A DNA stretch of 64,000 nucleotides, taken from the NCBI GenBank assembly GCA_040081715.1, contig JBEBFY010000004.1, positions 62,001 to 126,000 of the forward strand, given 5' to 3'. How positions within the stretch are numbered: the stretch's first letter is position 1; every line of letters starts with the position of its first letter. Origin of the DNA: CANKJK01 sp040081715. Lineage in GTDB: Bacteria > Acidobacteriota > Vicinamibacteria > Vicinamibacterales > UBA2999. Below the pieces are notes generated by a model. That model searched no databases and was not told where the DNA came from. It saw only the letters and a program-made list of their open reading frames with translations. This document shows positions 8,476 to 15,678 of this stretch, piece after piece. A program made the translations under genes and the position numbers.

Positions 8476-10224
8476 CTACGCCGGCAAGGTGACCACAAAC
8501 CGCGCGCCGCCTTCGTCGCGGTTCTCGGCCCGGACCGTGCCGCCATGCAGTTCCACGAGGTGCTTCACGATCGCCAGGCCGAGGCCGGTGCCCCCGGGGC
8601 GTGACCGGGACTTGTCCACGCGGTAGAAGCGCTCGAACACCCGCGAGAGATCCTCGGGTGGAATGCCCGGGCCGGAATCGCTTACGGTGATGGACATCTG
8701 GCCCGGCGCAGCCGACGTGGTGAGGCGGATGTCGGAGCCTTCCGGCGTGTAGTTGTTCGCGTTCTCGACGAGGTTCCGCAGCACGTCGTGCAGCTTGGCC
8801 TGATCGGCGGTGACGGTGCTGGCCTCGTCGCCGATGTCGATCGTGAGGTGTTGGCCCTTGGCCTCAATGGGGGGGGCCAGGTCCGCCACGACGGCCGCGC
8901 AGAGGGCGCGCAGATCGCAGGCGGCGGTCTCCAGCGGCTCCTGACGGGCGTCCAGCCGCGCCAGGCGGAGCAGGTCCGCCACGAGCCGCTCCATACGCGC
9001 GCTCTGCCGGGCAATCGTGTCGAGGAACTGGCTGGCGGATTCGCTGCCCGGGTCGTCCTGCAGCGCCTCCACGTAGCCACGAATCACGGTCAGTGGCGTC
9101 CGCAGTTCGTGCGAGACGTTGGCGACAAAGTCGCGGCGGATCTGGTCGGCACGCTTCAGGTCGCTGACGTCATGGAGCACCAGCACGGCCCCCGCGCCAC
9201 CCGGGGCCGCGACGGGGGCGGCCCGTGCCACGAAGGTGCGCCCGGGATCCCGGATGAGCGAGAGTTCGCGGCTCTCGGGGGTTTCCCCCGACAGCGCCGC
9301 GCTGATCTGCGCGGCCACGTCCGGGTCGCGCACGACTTCGAGGTACGGCCGGCCGATGGCGGCCGCGTCCACCGTCAGCATCGTGCGGGCGGCGCCGTTG
9401 ACTAACTGGAGCCGGCCCTGGCGGTCCACGACCAGCACACCTTCAACCATGCCGGAGAGGACGGCCTCCGTACGGGCGCGGTCGCGCATCAGCTCGTCGA
9501 TGCGCTGCCCGAGCTGCTGTACCGAGGCATCGAGGACCCGGGCCACTGTGCCCAGTTCGTCCTCGCCGTAGTCGTAGGCCGGCCTGCTGATGTCGCCGGC
9601 GGCGTACCGTTCGGCGATGCCGGCGATGCGTTGCACCCGGCGGGCCAGCGGCGCCGAGAGAAGCCACGCCACGATGAGCGCTACGGGTACCGCGGCCGCG
9701 AAGGTCGCCAGTGCCGCCGTACTTACTGCTGCCAACTGGCTCGCGACGCTCGAGAGGGGCAGGGCCAGCCGCACGAAGGCCACGGCCGGGTGCGCCGCGC
9801 GTACAGCCACGTACATCATCTCGGTATCCACGGTGGTGCTGAACCGCTCGCTGACGCCTGCGCCCGTGTCACGGGCCGCCGCAATCTCCGGTCGCGCGCC
9901 GTGGTTGTCGAGGTGCCGGATTTCGTCCACGGTCTGTTCGGAGTCGCCGGTCACGGCGCCGTCCCGGCCAACCAGCGTGACCCGGCCTTCGACGTAGCGG
10001 GAGAGGCGATCCGCCTCGCCATCCAGTTGCGCCGGGGATGTCAGACCGACGGCCTGCGTGAGCAGATCCGCGATGAGCCGAGCCTCTGTGGTCAACCGCG
10101 TCTGAATCTGCGCACGCTCGCGGCTGCGGCCCTGCAAGGCTACCAGTGCCGTGACCACGGCCAGCGAGACGGCCGCGGCGCTCAGGGACGCCACGAACAC
10201 CTTAGTGCGGACGCTGGTGCGCAT
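8476..10224 (-). CDS. phoR: PhoR-like sensor histidine kinase
   Basis: A 582-residue membrane sensor kinase. Two membrane segments (about residues 9-27 and 168-190) flank a periplasmic sensor region. A HAMP domain follows (SAPLARRVQRIAGIAERYAAGD), then a PAS domain (VLSGMVEGVLVVDRQGRLQL), a HisKA domain with phospho-acceptor His372 (NVSHELRTPLTVIRGY), and an HATPase_c domain with N, G1 and G2 boxes (LVENANNYTPEG, VSDSGPGIPPEDL, GGTGLGLAIVKH). This architecture is that of PhoR, which senses phosphate limitation and phosphorylates PhoB. phoB lies 4 bp upstream on the same strand, and a Pit transporter and DUF47 regulator are encoded nearby, supporting a phosphate role. Confidence 0.85.
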   Translation of the reverse strand: MRTSVRTKVFVASLSAAAVSLAVVTALVALQGRSRERAQIQTRLTTEARLIADLLTQAVGLTSPAQLDGEADRLSRYVEGRVTLVGRDGAVTGDSEQTVDEIRHLDNHGARPEIAAARDTGAGVSERFSTTVDTEMMYVAVRAAHPAVAFVRLALPLSSVASQLAAVSTAALATFAAAVPVALIVAWLLSAPLARRVQRIAGIAERYAAGDISRPAYDYGEDELGTVARVLDASVQQLGQRIDELMRDRARTEAVLSGMVEGVLVVDRQGRLQLVNGAARTMLTVDAAAIGRPYLEVVRDPDVAAQISAALSGETPESRELSLIRDPGRTFVARAAPVAAPGGAGAVLVLHDVSDLKRADQIRRDFVANVSHELRTPLTVIRGYVEALQDDPGSESASQFLDTIARQSARMERLVADLLRLARLDARQEPLETAACDLRALCAAVVADLAPPIEAKGQHLTIDIGDEASTVTADQAKLHDVLRNLVENANNYTPEGSDIRLTTSAAPGQMSITVSDSGPGIPPEDLSRVFERFYRVDKSRSRPGGTGLGLAIVKHLVELHGGTVRAENRDEGGARFVVTLPA

Positions 10225-10228
10225 GTCC

Positions 10229-10909
10229 TTACTGCTCGTCCAGCTTGTAACCGAACTGCTTCACCGTGACGAGCGCCTCCACGAGGACCGGGAGCTTCTC
10301 GCGAATGCGCCGGATGTGCACGTCCACGGTGCGGGTGCCGCCCGTGTAGCGGTAGCCCCAGACGTCGCTGAGGAGGAGGTCGCGGGAGAGTACCCGGCCG
10401 CGGTGCTCGAGCAGGTACTGGAGCAGCAGGAACTCCTTCGCCGTGAGCTTCACGTCCTGCTCACCGTCGGTGACCGTATGGCGGGTGAGGTCCATCGTGA
10501 TCGACCGGAAGCGGCGCATCTGGTCGGGCGCGGCCGCCGGTTGGCTGCGGCGCAGCAGGGCGCGCACGCGCGCCACCAGTTCATTGGGGCTGAACGGCTT
10601 CGGCAGGTAGTCGTCGGCGCCAAGTTCCAGACCCACGATGCGGTCCGTTTCGTCGCCGCGGGCCGTCACCATGATCACGGGAATGCGCGCCGTCGTCGCG
10701 TCCGAGCGGAGCGCCCGGCACACCGCGAGGCCGTCCATGCCCGGCAGCATCAGGTCGAGGATGACCAGACCCGGCGGGGCTTGCTTGATGGCGGCGAGCG
10801 CCTCGGTACCCGAGTCGAAGACCTGCGGCTGCCAGCCGGACTTGGTGAGGTAGAGGCTGACCAGGTCCGCGATGTCGCGGTCGTCCTCGACCACGAAGAT
10901 ACGTGTCAT
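10229..10909 (-). CDS. phoB: PhoB-like OmpR-family response regulator
   Basis: A 226-residue regulator with an N-terminal receiver domain (acidic pocket VVEDD, phospho-acceptor Asp52 in VILDLMLPGMDG, conserved Lys in YLPKPFSPNELVARV) and a C-terminal winged-helix DNA-binding domain (KEFLLLQYLLEHRGRVLSRD ... RTVDVHIRRIREKL). The recognition helix and the length fit the PhoB/PhoP branch. It precedes phoR by 4 bp and should be cotranscribed. Expected action is binding of pho boxes in phosphate-starvation promoters; I could not find a convincing pho box in the window. General OmpR-family function is secure; the phosphate assignment rests on neighbours and kinase architecture. Confidence 0.88.
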   Translation of the reverse strand: MTRIFVVEDDRDIADLVSLYLTKSGWQPQVFDSGTEALAAIKQAPPGLVILDLMLPGMDGLAVCRALRSDATTARIPVIMVTARGDETDRIVGLELGADDYLPKPFSPNELVARVRALLRRSQPAAAPDQMRRFRSITMDLTRHTVTDGEQDVKLTAKEFLLLQYLLEHRGRVLSRDLLLSDVWGYRYTGGTRTVDVHIRRIREKLPVLVEALVTVKQFGYKLDEQ

Positions 10910-11178
10910 CGGCGCTCCTGCACGGGGAGGTCCTCGACGTCGTCCATGAACTCTGATGACGCAGCAGGCGCTTGCTTGAGATACGACCGCCAGGAAGCCT
11001 CGCGCAACGGGTTGAGCCCGGTTGCGGGTTGGCTTCCATGAGGGTGCTTCGGACGAACCATCCGACGCAGGATATCGCGCTTGGTGCAGGTTGTCTTCCG
11101 CTGGTCGGGGCCTCCTGGATGCTGGTTGCTCCAGCGGGGCATGTACGCGCAGTATTGCGGGCGACGGAGGTTGATGGC

Positions 11179-12309
11179 ATGAAAAGCGCGGGCGTGGTCA
11201 TCTGCTGCATCGCACTGGCGGGGTGCGCACAGCCAGCACCATCGGAATCTGGTGAGAGCGCTGCGACACGCGAGACGGACGCCGCGGTCAAGCGGCTCAT
11301 CGCCGCGCCGCCGATCAGTGCCGCGCCGGGGTTCAGCGCATCGCTGCTCGTGCCTCCCGGCGAGATGTACGACCCGCTGACGCTGATTCCCCACGGCGAC
11401 GGCGTCTGGCTGAACGACGACGGCCGGGAAGAAGGGGAGCGGGGCGGGCGGATCTACGCAGTCGGCAAGGGCGGGAACGTCACCGTGCTCATCGACACCA
11501 ATCGTCTGTATCCACCGACAGGGTTCGACATCGCGCCCGCGGGCTTCGGCAGTTTCGCTGGCCAGATCTTCACGGTGTCTCAGCCGCGCTCGACGTCACT
11601 GGGCACACGCCGCAACCACGTCATCCTTCGAGTCGATCCTTCGACCACGGACCCGGCGCACGAACACTGCACGCTGCCCACGCACGGCGACGTCGAGGGC
11701 GGCGTGCCCGGCGGAGGCCTCGATGCGCGCTTCGGTCCCACCGGCTCGGCTTTCGCGGGCAGGCTGTTCGCGGTCGCCATCTTCAACGCGACCATCTATC
11801 AGATCACGCCGGACGGCACCTGCTCGCCGTTCGTGACGCTGCCGGGTCAACGGCCCTTCGGGATCACGTTCAACGCTGATGGCAGCCGCCTGCTGGTCGC
11901 GACGGGTGGTCCTGTCGGCCCGCCCGTGCCGTTCGGGGTGACGCCGCCGGCTCCAACCGGCAGCATCCTCGCGATACGTGCCGACGGCACGATCGATCCG
12001 ACGCCTGTCGCCGAGGGGATCGAGCGGCCGTACGGCCTGGCCGTCGCGCCGGCGGACTTCGGATCGTTCGGGGGCCAGATCTTCTACACGACCGGAGGCA
12101 TCGCTCCGCCTGTGGGCTCACCCCAGGGACGCGGCGCGCTGTATCGGCTGGGGAAGGACGGCACGCCGGTGTCCGTCGCGACCGGATTCTTCAGGCCGAC
12201 AGGGATCGCGTTCGTGGGCAACGCCATCTGGATTGCGGACATCAAAGGGGACTTCATTCCAGGCCAGCAGTTGCCGGACGGGACCGTCTTCAGGATCACG
12301 CGCGACTAA
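11179..12309 (+). CDS. Exported lipoprotein with a beta-propeller-like domain
   Basis: A 376-residue protein. The ATG at 11179 follows GGAGG (11166-11170) at 8 nt, which fixes the start. It opens with a lipoprotein signal (MKSAGVVICCIALAGC; lipobox LAGC). The mature part has repeated blades: ERGGRIYAVGKGGNVTVLID, FGSFAGQIFTVSQ, ITPDGTCSPFVTLPGQRPFG, FNADGSRLLVATGG, FGSFGGQIFYTTGG, RLGKDGTPVSVATGFFRP. These resemble NHL / SMP-30-type propellers. The substrate is unknown. It is divergent from phoB across about 270 bp that hold no gene. Confidence 0.7.
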   Translation: MKSAGVVICCIALAGCAQPAPSESGESAATRETDAAVKRLIAAPPISAAPGFSASLLVPPGEMYDPLTLIPHGDGVWLNDDGREEGERGGRIYAVGKGGNVTVLIDTNRLYPPTGFDIAPAGFGSFAGQIFTVSQPRSTSLGTRRNHVILRVDPSTTDPAHEHCTLPTHGDVEGGVPGGGLDARFGPTGSAFAGRLFAVAIFNATIYQITPDGTCSPFVTLPGQRPFGITFNADGSRLLVATGGPVGPPVPFGVTPPAPTGSILAIRADGTIDPTPVAEGIERPYGLAVAPADFGSFGGQIFYTTGGIAPPVGSPQGRGALYRLGKDGTPVSVATGFFRPTGIAFVGNAIWIADIKGDFIPGQQLPDGTVFRITRD

Positions 12310-12401
12310 TTCAGGAGTCAGGGCGGCCTGTGGCGCGGGTGTGCCGTGCGTGACGGCAGGTAGGCTCCCGGCGGCTGGACGGGCCGGAGCACGACCTGGT
12401 A

Positions 12402-12857
12402 CTACGTCGGGTCGATGCCTTCGAGCCCAAGGCTCGCGCACGCCCTGAGGAGGTGCCTGTCGTTCGAGAAGAGGCGATCAAAGTGCTCGGCTTTCGCGGT
12501 GACCAGATGCAAGGCGTCCAGCGACCGCAGGAATACAGACGGGTCCAGGCGGAGAAACAGGGCGTGCACCTGCTGGAACAGCGCCTCGGTTGGCCCGATG
12601 GTCTTCCGGAGGCCGTGCGTCACGTCGTGTGCGAACTGCCCCTGCAGCGCCTTGAACGTGGGCTGGTCCGCGGCGCCTTCGCGCAGCTTGCGGTGGAACG
12701 CGGCCGAGACCTCGGCGACGGCAATGCCGGGCGTGACCACGACGCCGGCCTCCGACGCGAACCGGCGCACGGCTTCCCGCCCAGGTTCGTTCAGGTAGAA
12801 CTTTGCCACCAATGCGGAATCAAAGTAGGCCGGAACAAGCGATGGCGAATCCGCCAT
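12402..12857 (-). CDS. vapC: PIN-domain toxin (VapC family)
   Basis: A 151-residue PIN-domain protein, the probable ribonuclease toxin of a type II toxin-antitoxin pair. The acidic catalytic set is present: Asp in AYFDSALVAKFY, Glu in VAEVSAAFHRK, Asp in LDALHLVTAK, and the terminal Asp in FDRLFSNDRHLL. The start is taken as ATG 12857, 13 bp after the antitoxin stop; in-frame codons extend to 12917 and overlap the antitoxin, which is less likely. VapC toxins cleave tRNA or rRNA when freed from the antitoxin. Cellular target unknown. Confidence 0.85.
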   Translation of the reverse strand: MADSPSLVPAYFDSALVAKFYLNEPGREAVRRFASEAGVVVTPGIAVAEVSAAFHRKLREGAADQPTFKALQGQFAHDVTHGLRKTIGPTEALFQQVHALFLRLDPSVFLRSLDALHLVTAKAEHFDRLFSNDRHLLRACASLGLEGIDPT

Positions 12858-12870
12858 CGGCCTGCGTCTC

Positions 12871-13119
12871 TCAGCGGTCCCGGTCTTTGCTGATGGTGTC
12901 TTCGGTACGTGTCCCACCGACCGGTCGATCGAGCAGCGCCGCGAACTTCTTCAACGGTTTCCAGCGCTCGAACACGTTGACGAGCGGTTCCTCGGTCACC
13001 GCTGTCAGGGTCGCCACCGCGGTGTTCCGGTCCCGGACGAGAATCGCGCCGTAACGGCGGGTGCTTCGCACCCAGGCCCCGGTGTTGCGGTGCAGTTCCC
13101 GAAGCGAGATCTCCTTCAT
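12871..13119 (-). CDS. Phd/YefM-type antitoxin
   Basis: An 82-residue protein immediately upstream of vapC. Its N-terminus (MKEISLRELHRNTGAWVRST) has the Phd/YefM fold pattern, followed by RRYGAILVRDRNTAVATLTA, the usual strand pair before the toxin-binding tail. It should neutralise the PIN toxin and autorepress the operon. ATG 13119 is preferred; an upstream in-frame ATG at 13128 would add three residues. It is embedded, out of frame with pit, in one long open frame that reads across both genes; only this part is real in that frame. Confidence 0.8.
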   Translation of the reverse strand: MKEISLRELHRNTGAWVRSTRRYGAILVRDRNTAVATLTAVTEEPLVNVFERWKPLKKFAALLDRPVGGTRTEDTISKDRDR

Positions 13120-13217
13120 GTAGGACATGGTCAGGCATGCGATGGGCACCGTCAAGACGGCCCCGCTGCCACTGAGGCATGTCGGTCCGGTCCGCAGTCG
13201 AGCGGACTGCTGGCGGG

Positions 13218-14237
13218 CTACACCGCGCCGGAGAAGGCGACGAGTAGTTCGTAGCAGACCGCGCCGATGATGGCGGCGGCGGGGATGGTGAGCACCCAGG
13301 CCCACACGATCTGCCCGGCGATGCCCCAGCGGACGGCCGAGAGCCGCCTGGTGGCGCCGACGCCGACAATCGCACCGGTGATGGTGTGCGTGGTGCTGAT
13401 GCCCACGCCCATCTGCGTGGCGATGAAGATGGCCAGCGCCGCGGCCGTTTCGGCCGCGAACCCGCCGATGGGCTGGAGCCGTGTGATTTTCGAGCCCATC
13501 GTGTGGATGATGCGCCACCCGCCGGAGAGCGTGCCGAGGCCGATGGCCGTGTGGGCCATCAGCACCACCCAGAAGGGAATCGGCAGCCCGCCACCGGCTT
13601 CGAGCTGTAAGTAGCCGCCGGTGACGAGCGCGCCGGCGATGATGCCCATCGTCTTCTGGGCGTCGTTGGCGCCGTGCATCAGGCTGAAGGCCGCGGCCGA
13701 CACAAGCTGCATCCGCCGGAAGAAGCCGTCCACCCGTTTGGGGGTGGAGTTGCGGAACACCGTGAGGCTGCCGCTCATCAGGAGCAGGCCCGCCGCCAGG
13801 CCGATGAGCGGTGCGATCACGATGAAGATGAGCGTCTTGGTCCAGCCAGCCACGATGAGGGCGCCGAAGCCGGCCTTGGCGATCGCTGCGCCACCGTAGC
13901 CGCCGAAGAGCGCGTGCGAGGAACTGGTGGGGAGGCCGAAGTACCAGGTGATCAGATCCCACACGATGGCGCCGATGAGGCCGGAGAAGATCACCGAAAA
14001 GGTGACCACGCTCAGGTCCACCATCCCGGCGCCGACCGTCTTGGCCACCGCAGTGCCGAAGCCGAAGGCCGCGATGAAGTTGAAGACGGCCGCCCAGATG
14101 ACGGCATGGCCGGGGCTGAGCACCCGCGTGGAGACGACGGTGGCGATCGAGTTGGCCGCGTCGTGAAAGCCGTTGATGTAGTCGAAAACGAGCGCGACCG
14201 CGATGATGCAGATGACGGCGAGCAGCGTGTGGTCCAT
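13218..14237 (-). CDS. pit: PiT-family inorganic phosphate transporter
   Basis: A 339-residue integral membrane protein that imports inorganic phosphate, usually as a metal-phosphate complex with H+ or Na+. Duplicated PiT signatures are visible: FDYINGFHDAANSIATVVST near the N-terminus and SLMHGANDAQKTMGIIAGAL in the second half, each with the conserved GxxDxxN-like core. About ten hydrophobic helices follow the family pattern, and length is normal for low-GC-insert bacterial PiT. The DUF47 gene lies 18 bp upstream on the same strand, the standard bacterial pairing. Placement near phoBR suggests a shared phosphate locus. Confidence 0.93.
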   Translation of the reverse strand: MDHTLLAVICIIAVALVFDYINGFHDAANSIATVVSTRVLSPGHAVIWAAVFNFIAAFGFGTAVAKTVGAGMVDLSVVTFSVIFSGLIGAIVWDLITWYFGLPTSSSHALFGGYGGAAIAKAGFGALIVAGWTKTLIFIVIAPLIGLAAGLLLMSGSLTVFRNSTPKRVDGFFRRMQLVSAAAFSLMHGANDAQKTMGIIAGALVTGGYLQLEAGGGLPIPFWVVLMAHTAIGLGTLSGGWRIIHTMGSKITRLQPIGGFAAETAAALAIFIATQMGVGISTTHTITGAIVGVGATRRLSAVRWGIAGQIVWAWVLTIPAAAIIGAVCYELLVAFSGAV

Positions 14238-14255
14238 CGGGGCGTGTGCGGCGGA

Positions 14256-14876
14256 CTAGCCGTGCTTGACGACGATGCCTTCGAGCAGGTCCGCCACGTC
14301 CTCGCACCGGTCGGTGGCCTCTTCGAGCATGTCGAGGATTTCCTTCCACTTGATGACGGCGATGGGGTCGCGTTCCTCGTCGAAGAGCGACACGATGGCG
14401 TCCTGATGCGCGCGGTCCGCTTCGTGCTCAAGCTGGTTGACGCGGGCGCAGAGTTCCCGCACACCGTCACGCTTCTCCATCATGGTGAAGGCTTCGTGCA
14501 GGAGCTTGGTGGAGTCCTCGATGATCTCGGCCAGACGCAGGGCGCCGGGCCGCACGGTGGTGATCCGGTACAGCCTGACGATGGCGGCGGCCGAGTCTAC
14601 GGCGTCCATGACGTCGTCGAGTCCGATGGCCAGGGCATGGATGTCCTCCCGGTCGAGCGGCGTCACGAACGTCCGGTTCAGCCGGTCGATGATGTCGCGG
14701 GTGTGCTTGTCGCACACGTGCTCCAGGTCCTTGATGGCCGTGGCGAGCTCCGCGGCGGCGGGCTGGGCCGTCAGCATGACCCGCAGGACCTCCGAGCCCT
14801 TCCGTACATGGACGGCAAGTGCCACGAAATCCTTGAAAAACTGCTCTTCTTTGGGAATCAGACTGAATCGGGCCAT
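14256..14876 (-). CDS. DUF47-family phosphate transport regulator (PhoU-like)
   Basis: A 206-residue helical cytoplasmic protein distantly related to PhoU. It starts ATG 14876 (MARFSLIPKEEQFFKDFVAL), with GAGGA about 10 nt upstream, preferred over the in-frame ATG at 14936. Characteristic DUF47 features are LEHVCDKHTRDIIDRLNRTF, TPLDREDIHALAIGLDDVMD and IKWKEILDMLEEATDRCEDV. It directly precedes pit and is thought to control it. The upstream region (minus strand) has GTGACG and TACGAT at 18-bp spacing as a weak promoter candidate. Confidence 0.9.
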   Translation of the reverse strand: MARFSLIPKEEQFFKDFVALAVHVRKGSEVLRVMLTAQPAAAELATAIKDLEHVCDKHTRDIIDRLNRTFVTPLDREDIHALAIGLDDVMDAVDSAAAIVRLYRITTVRPGALRLAEIIEDSTKLLHEAFTMMEKRDGVRELCARVNQLEHEADRAHQDAIVSLFDEERDPIAVIKWKEILDMLEEATDRCEDVADLLEGIVVKHG

Positions 14877-15132
14877 GGGTTCTGGGTCCTCGGTGGGGCG
14901 CGGGGGATCGTATCCCGATTGCGACTCATTCGTCACACCGCGTTTACATGGATGTTTCCGTGTCTTTGCCGCATATTCGCCAGCGGCTCACCAGCTACCG
15001 TTCCTTCGTCAATCCGGCACGTCGCGGCCGTCCGCCGAGGAGCCCGTTCGCCCGAGAGGCTGCGGCCTTTCTGGCGCTGGTCCTGCTGCCGACAAGTGCG
15101 GCAGGGCTCATCATGACGAGACCGCTACGCTC

Positions 15133-15467
15133 ATAAAGAACAAGGTTGGGAAGTCATAGAGCGGCAGCCTTCTGGTCAGATCCAGCACCGAGACGCAGCT
15201 TACCGAACTCGCGAAATTTGTAACAATGCCCTCAAAGGCGATCACTTCACATCAGACCCGGAATTGGAGCAACGGCTGGCGAACGTCGACAACGCAATTG
15301 TGCAAAACGACTACCGGGCAGCAAATATCCGCGCCGGATACGTTTACGTGATCTCGAATCGCGGCGCACTCGGCGAGCACGTTGTCAAGATCGGGCTAAC
15401 TCGGCGGTTAGAGCCGCTCGATCGCATCAACCAACTGGGCGATGCGTCAGCGCGCAAGGGCGCATAA
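15133..15467 (+). pseudogene. Fragment of a DUF4041/T5orf172 (GIY-YIG-like) protein
   Basis: One frame reads CNNALKGDHFTSDPELEQRL then RAGYVYVISNRGALGEHVVK and IGLTRRLEPLDRINQLGDAS. This is the start of a T5orf172 domain, a GIY-YIG-like nuclease domain found in phage and mobile-element proteins. The coiled-coil N-terminal part is missing and the domain stops abruptly at GDAS, where the hairpin repeat begins; the repeat itself supplies the TAA stop (15465-15467). So the gene lacks both ends. The local sequence is less GC-rich than its neighbours, suggesting transfer. Left boundary is approximate. Confidence 0.7.
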
Positions 15468-15512
15468 TGGGCCTTCCGTTAACGTTGGAAATGCCCAATA
15501 GCGCCTATCGTC
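15456..15512 (+). repeat. Interspersed hairpin repeat, copy A
   Basis: A diverged copy of the repeat at 35861, 37603 and 31546. It keeps GGGCGCATAA, CTTCCGTTAACG and the 3' block CCTATCGTC. TAATGG and CCGTTA can still pair (one G-T pair). Further upstream similarity (GCGTCAG) reaches 15444. Genes on both sides are truncated at its edges. Confidence 0.7.
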
Positions 15513-15515
15513 ATC

Positions 15516-15678
15516 CTATTCCGACTCTGGCGGCTTCCGATGGGACCACCTCGAAGTGGCCAAGCGCGTGTTCGCCAGCCTCGGCGGCGGTGGGTTCTCC
15601 GATGTGGATGTGTGGCACCTGCGGGGACTGCAGCTCGCGTTCGGGCCGCGGTCCGTGGAGCTGAGGTCACGCCCCTGA
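15516..15678 (+). pseudogene. 3' end of an unidentified operon gene, beheaded at repeat A
   Basis: Reading from just after the repeat, one frame gives GGFRWDHLEVAKRVFASLGG, then FSDVDVWHLRGLQLAFGPRS and a stop at 15676-15678. The stop overlaps the ATG of the next gene as TGATG, the normal coupling style in this genome, so this is very likely the genuine C-terminus of a gene that once preceded the glycosyltransferase. No start codon or N-terminal domain remains: the frame begins within or directly after the repeat. Function cannot be assigned from 50 residues. Confidence 0.5.

Noticed and set aside
10910..11178. Pho box between phoB and the lipoprotein gene
   Set aside because: No pair of CTGTCAT-like direct repeats at 11-bp spacing could be found.
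12871..14349. 492-codon minus-strand frame as one protein
   Set aside because: Most of it is the wrong frame of pit; only its end, the Phd-type antitoxin, is real.
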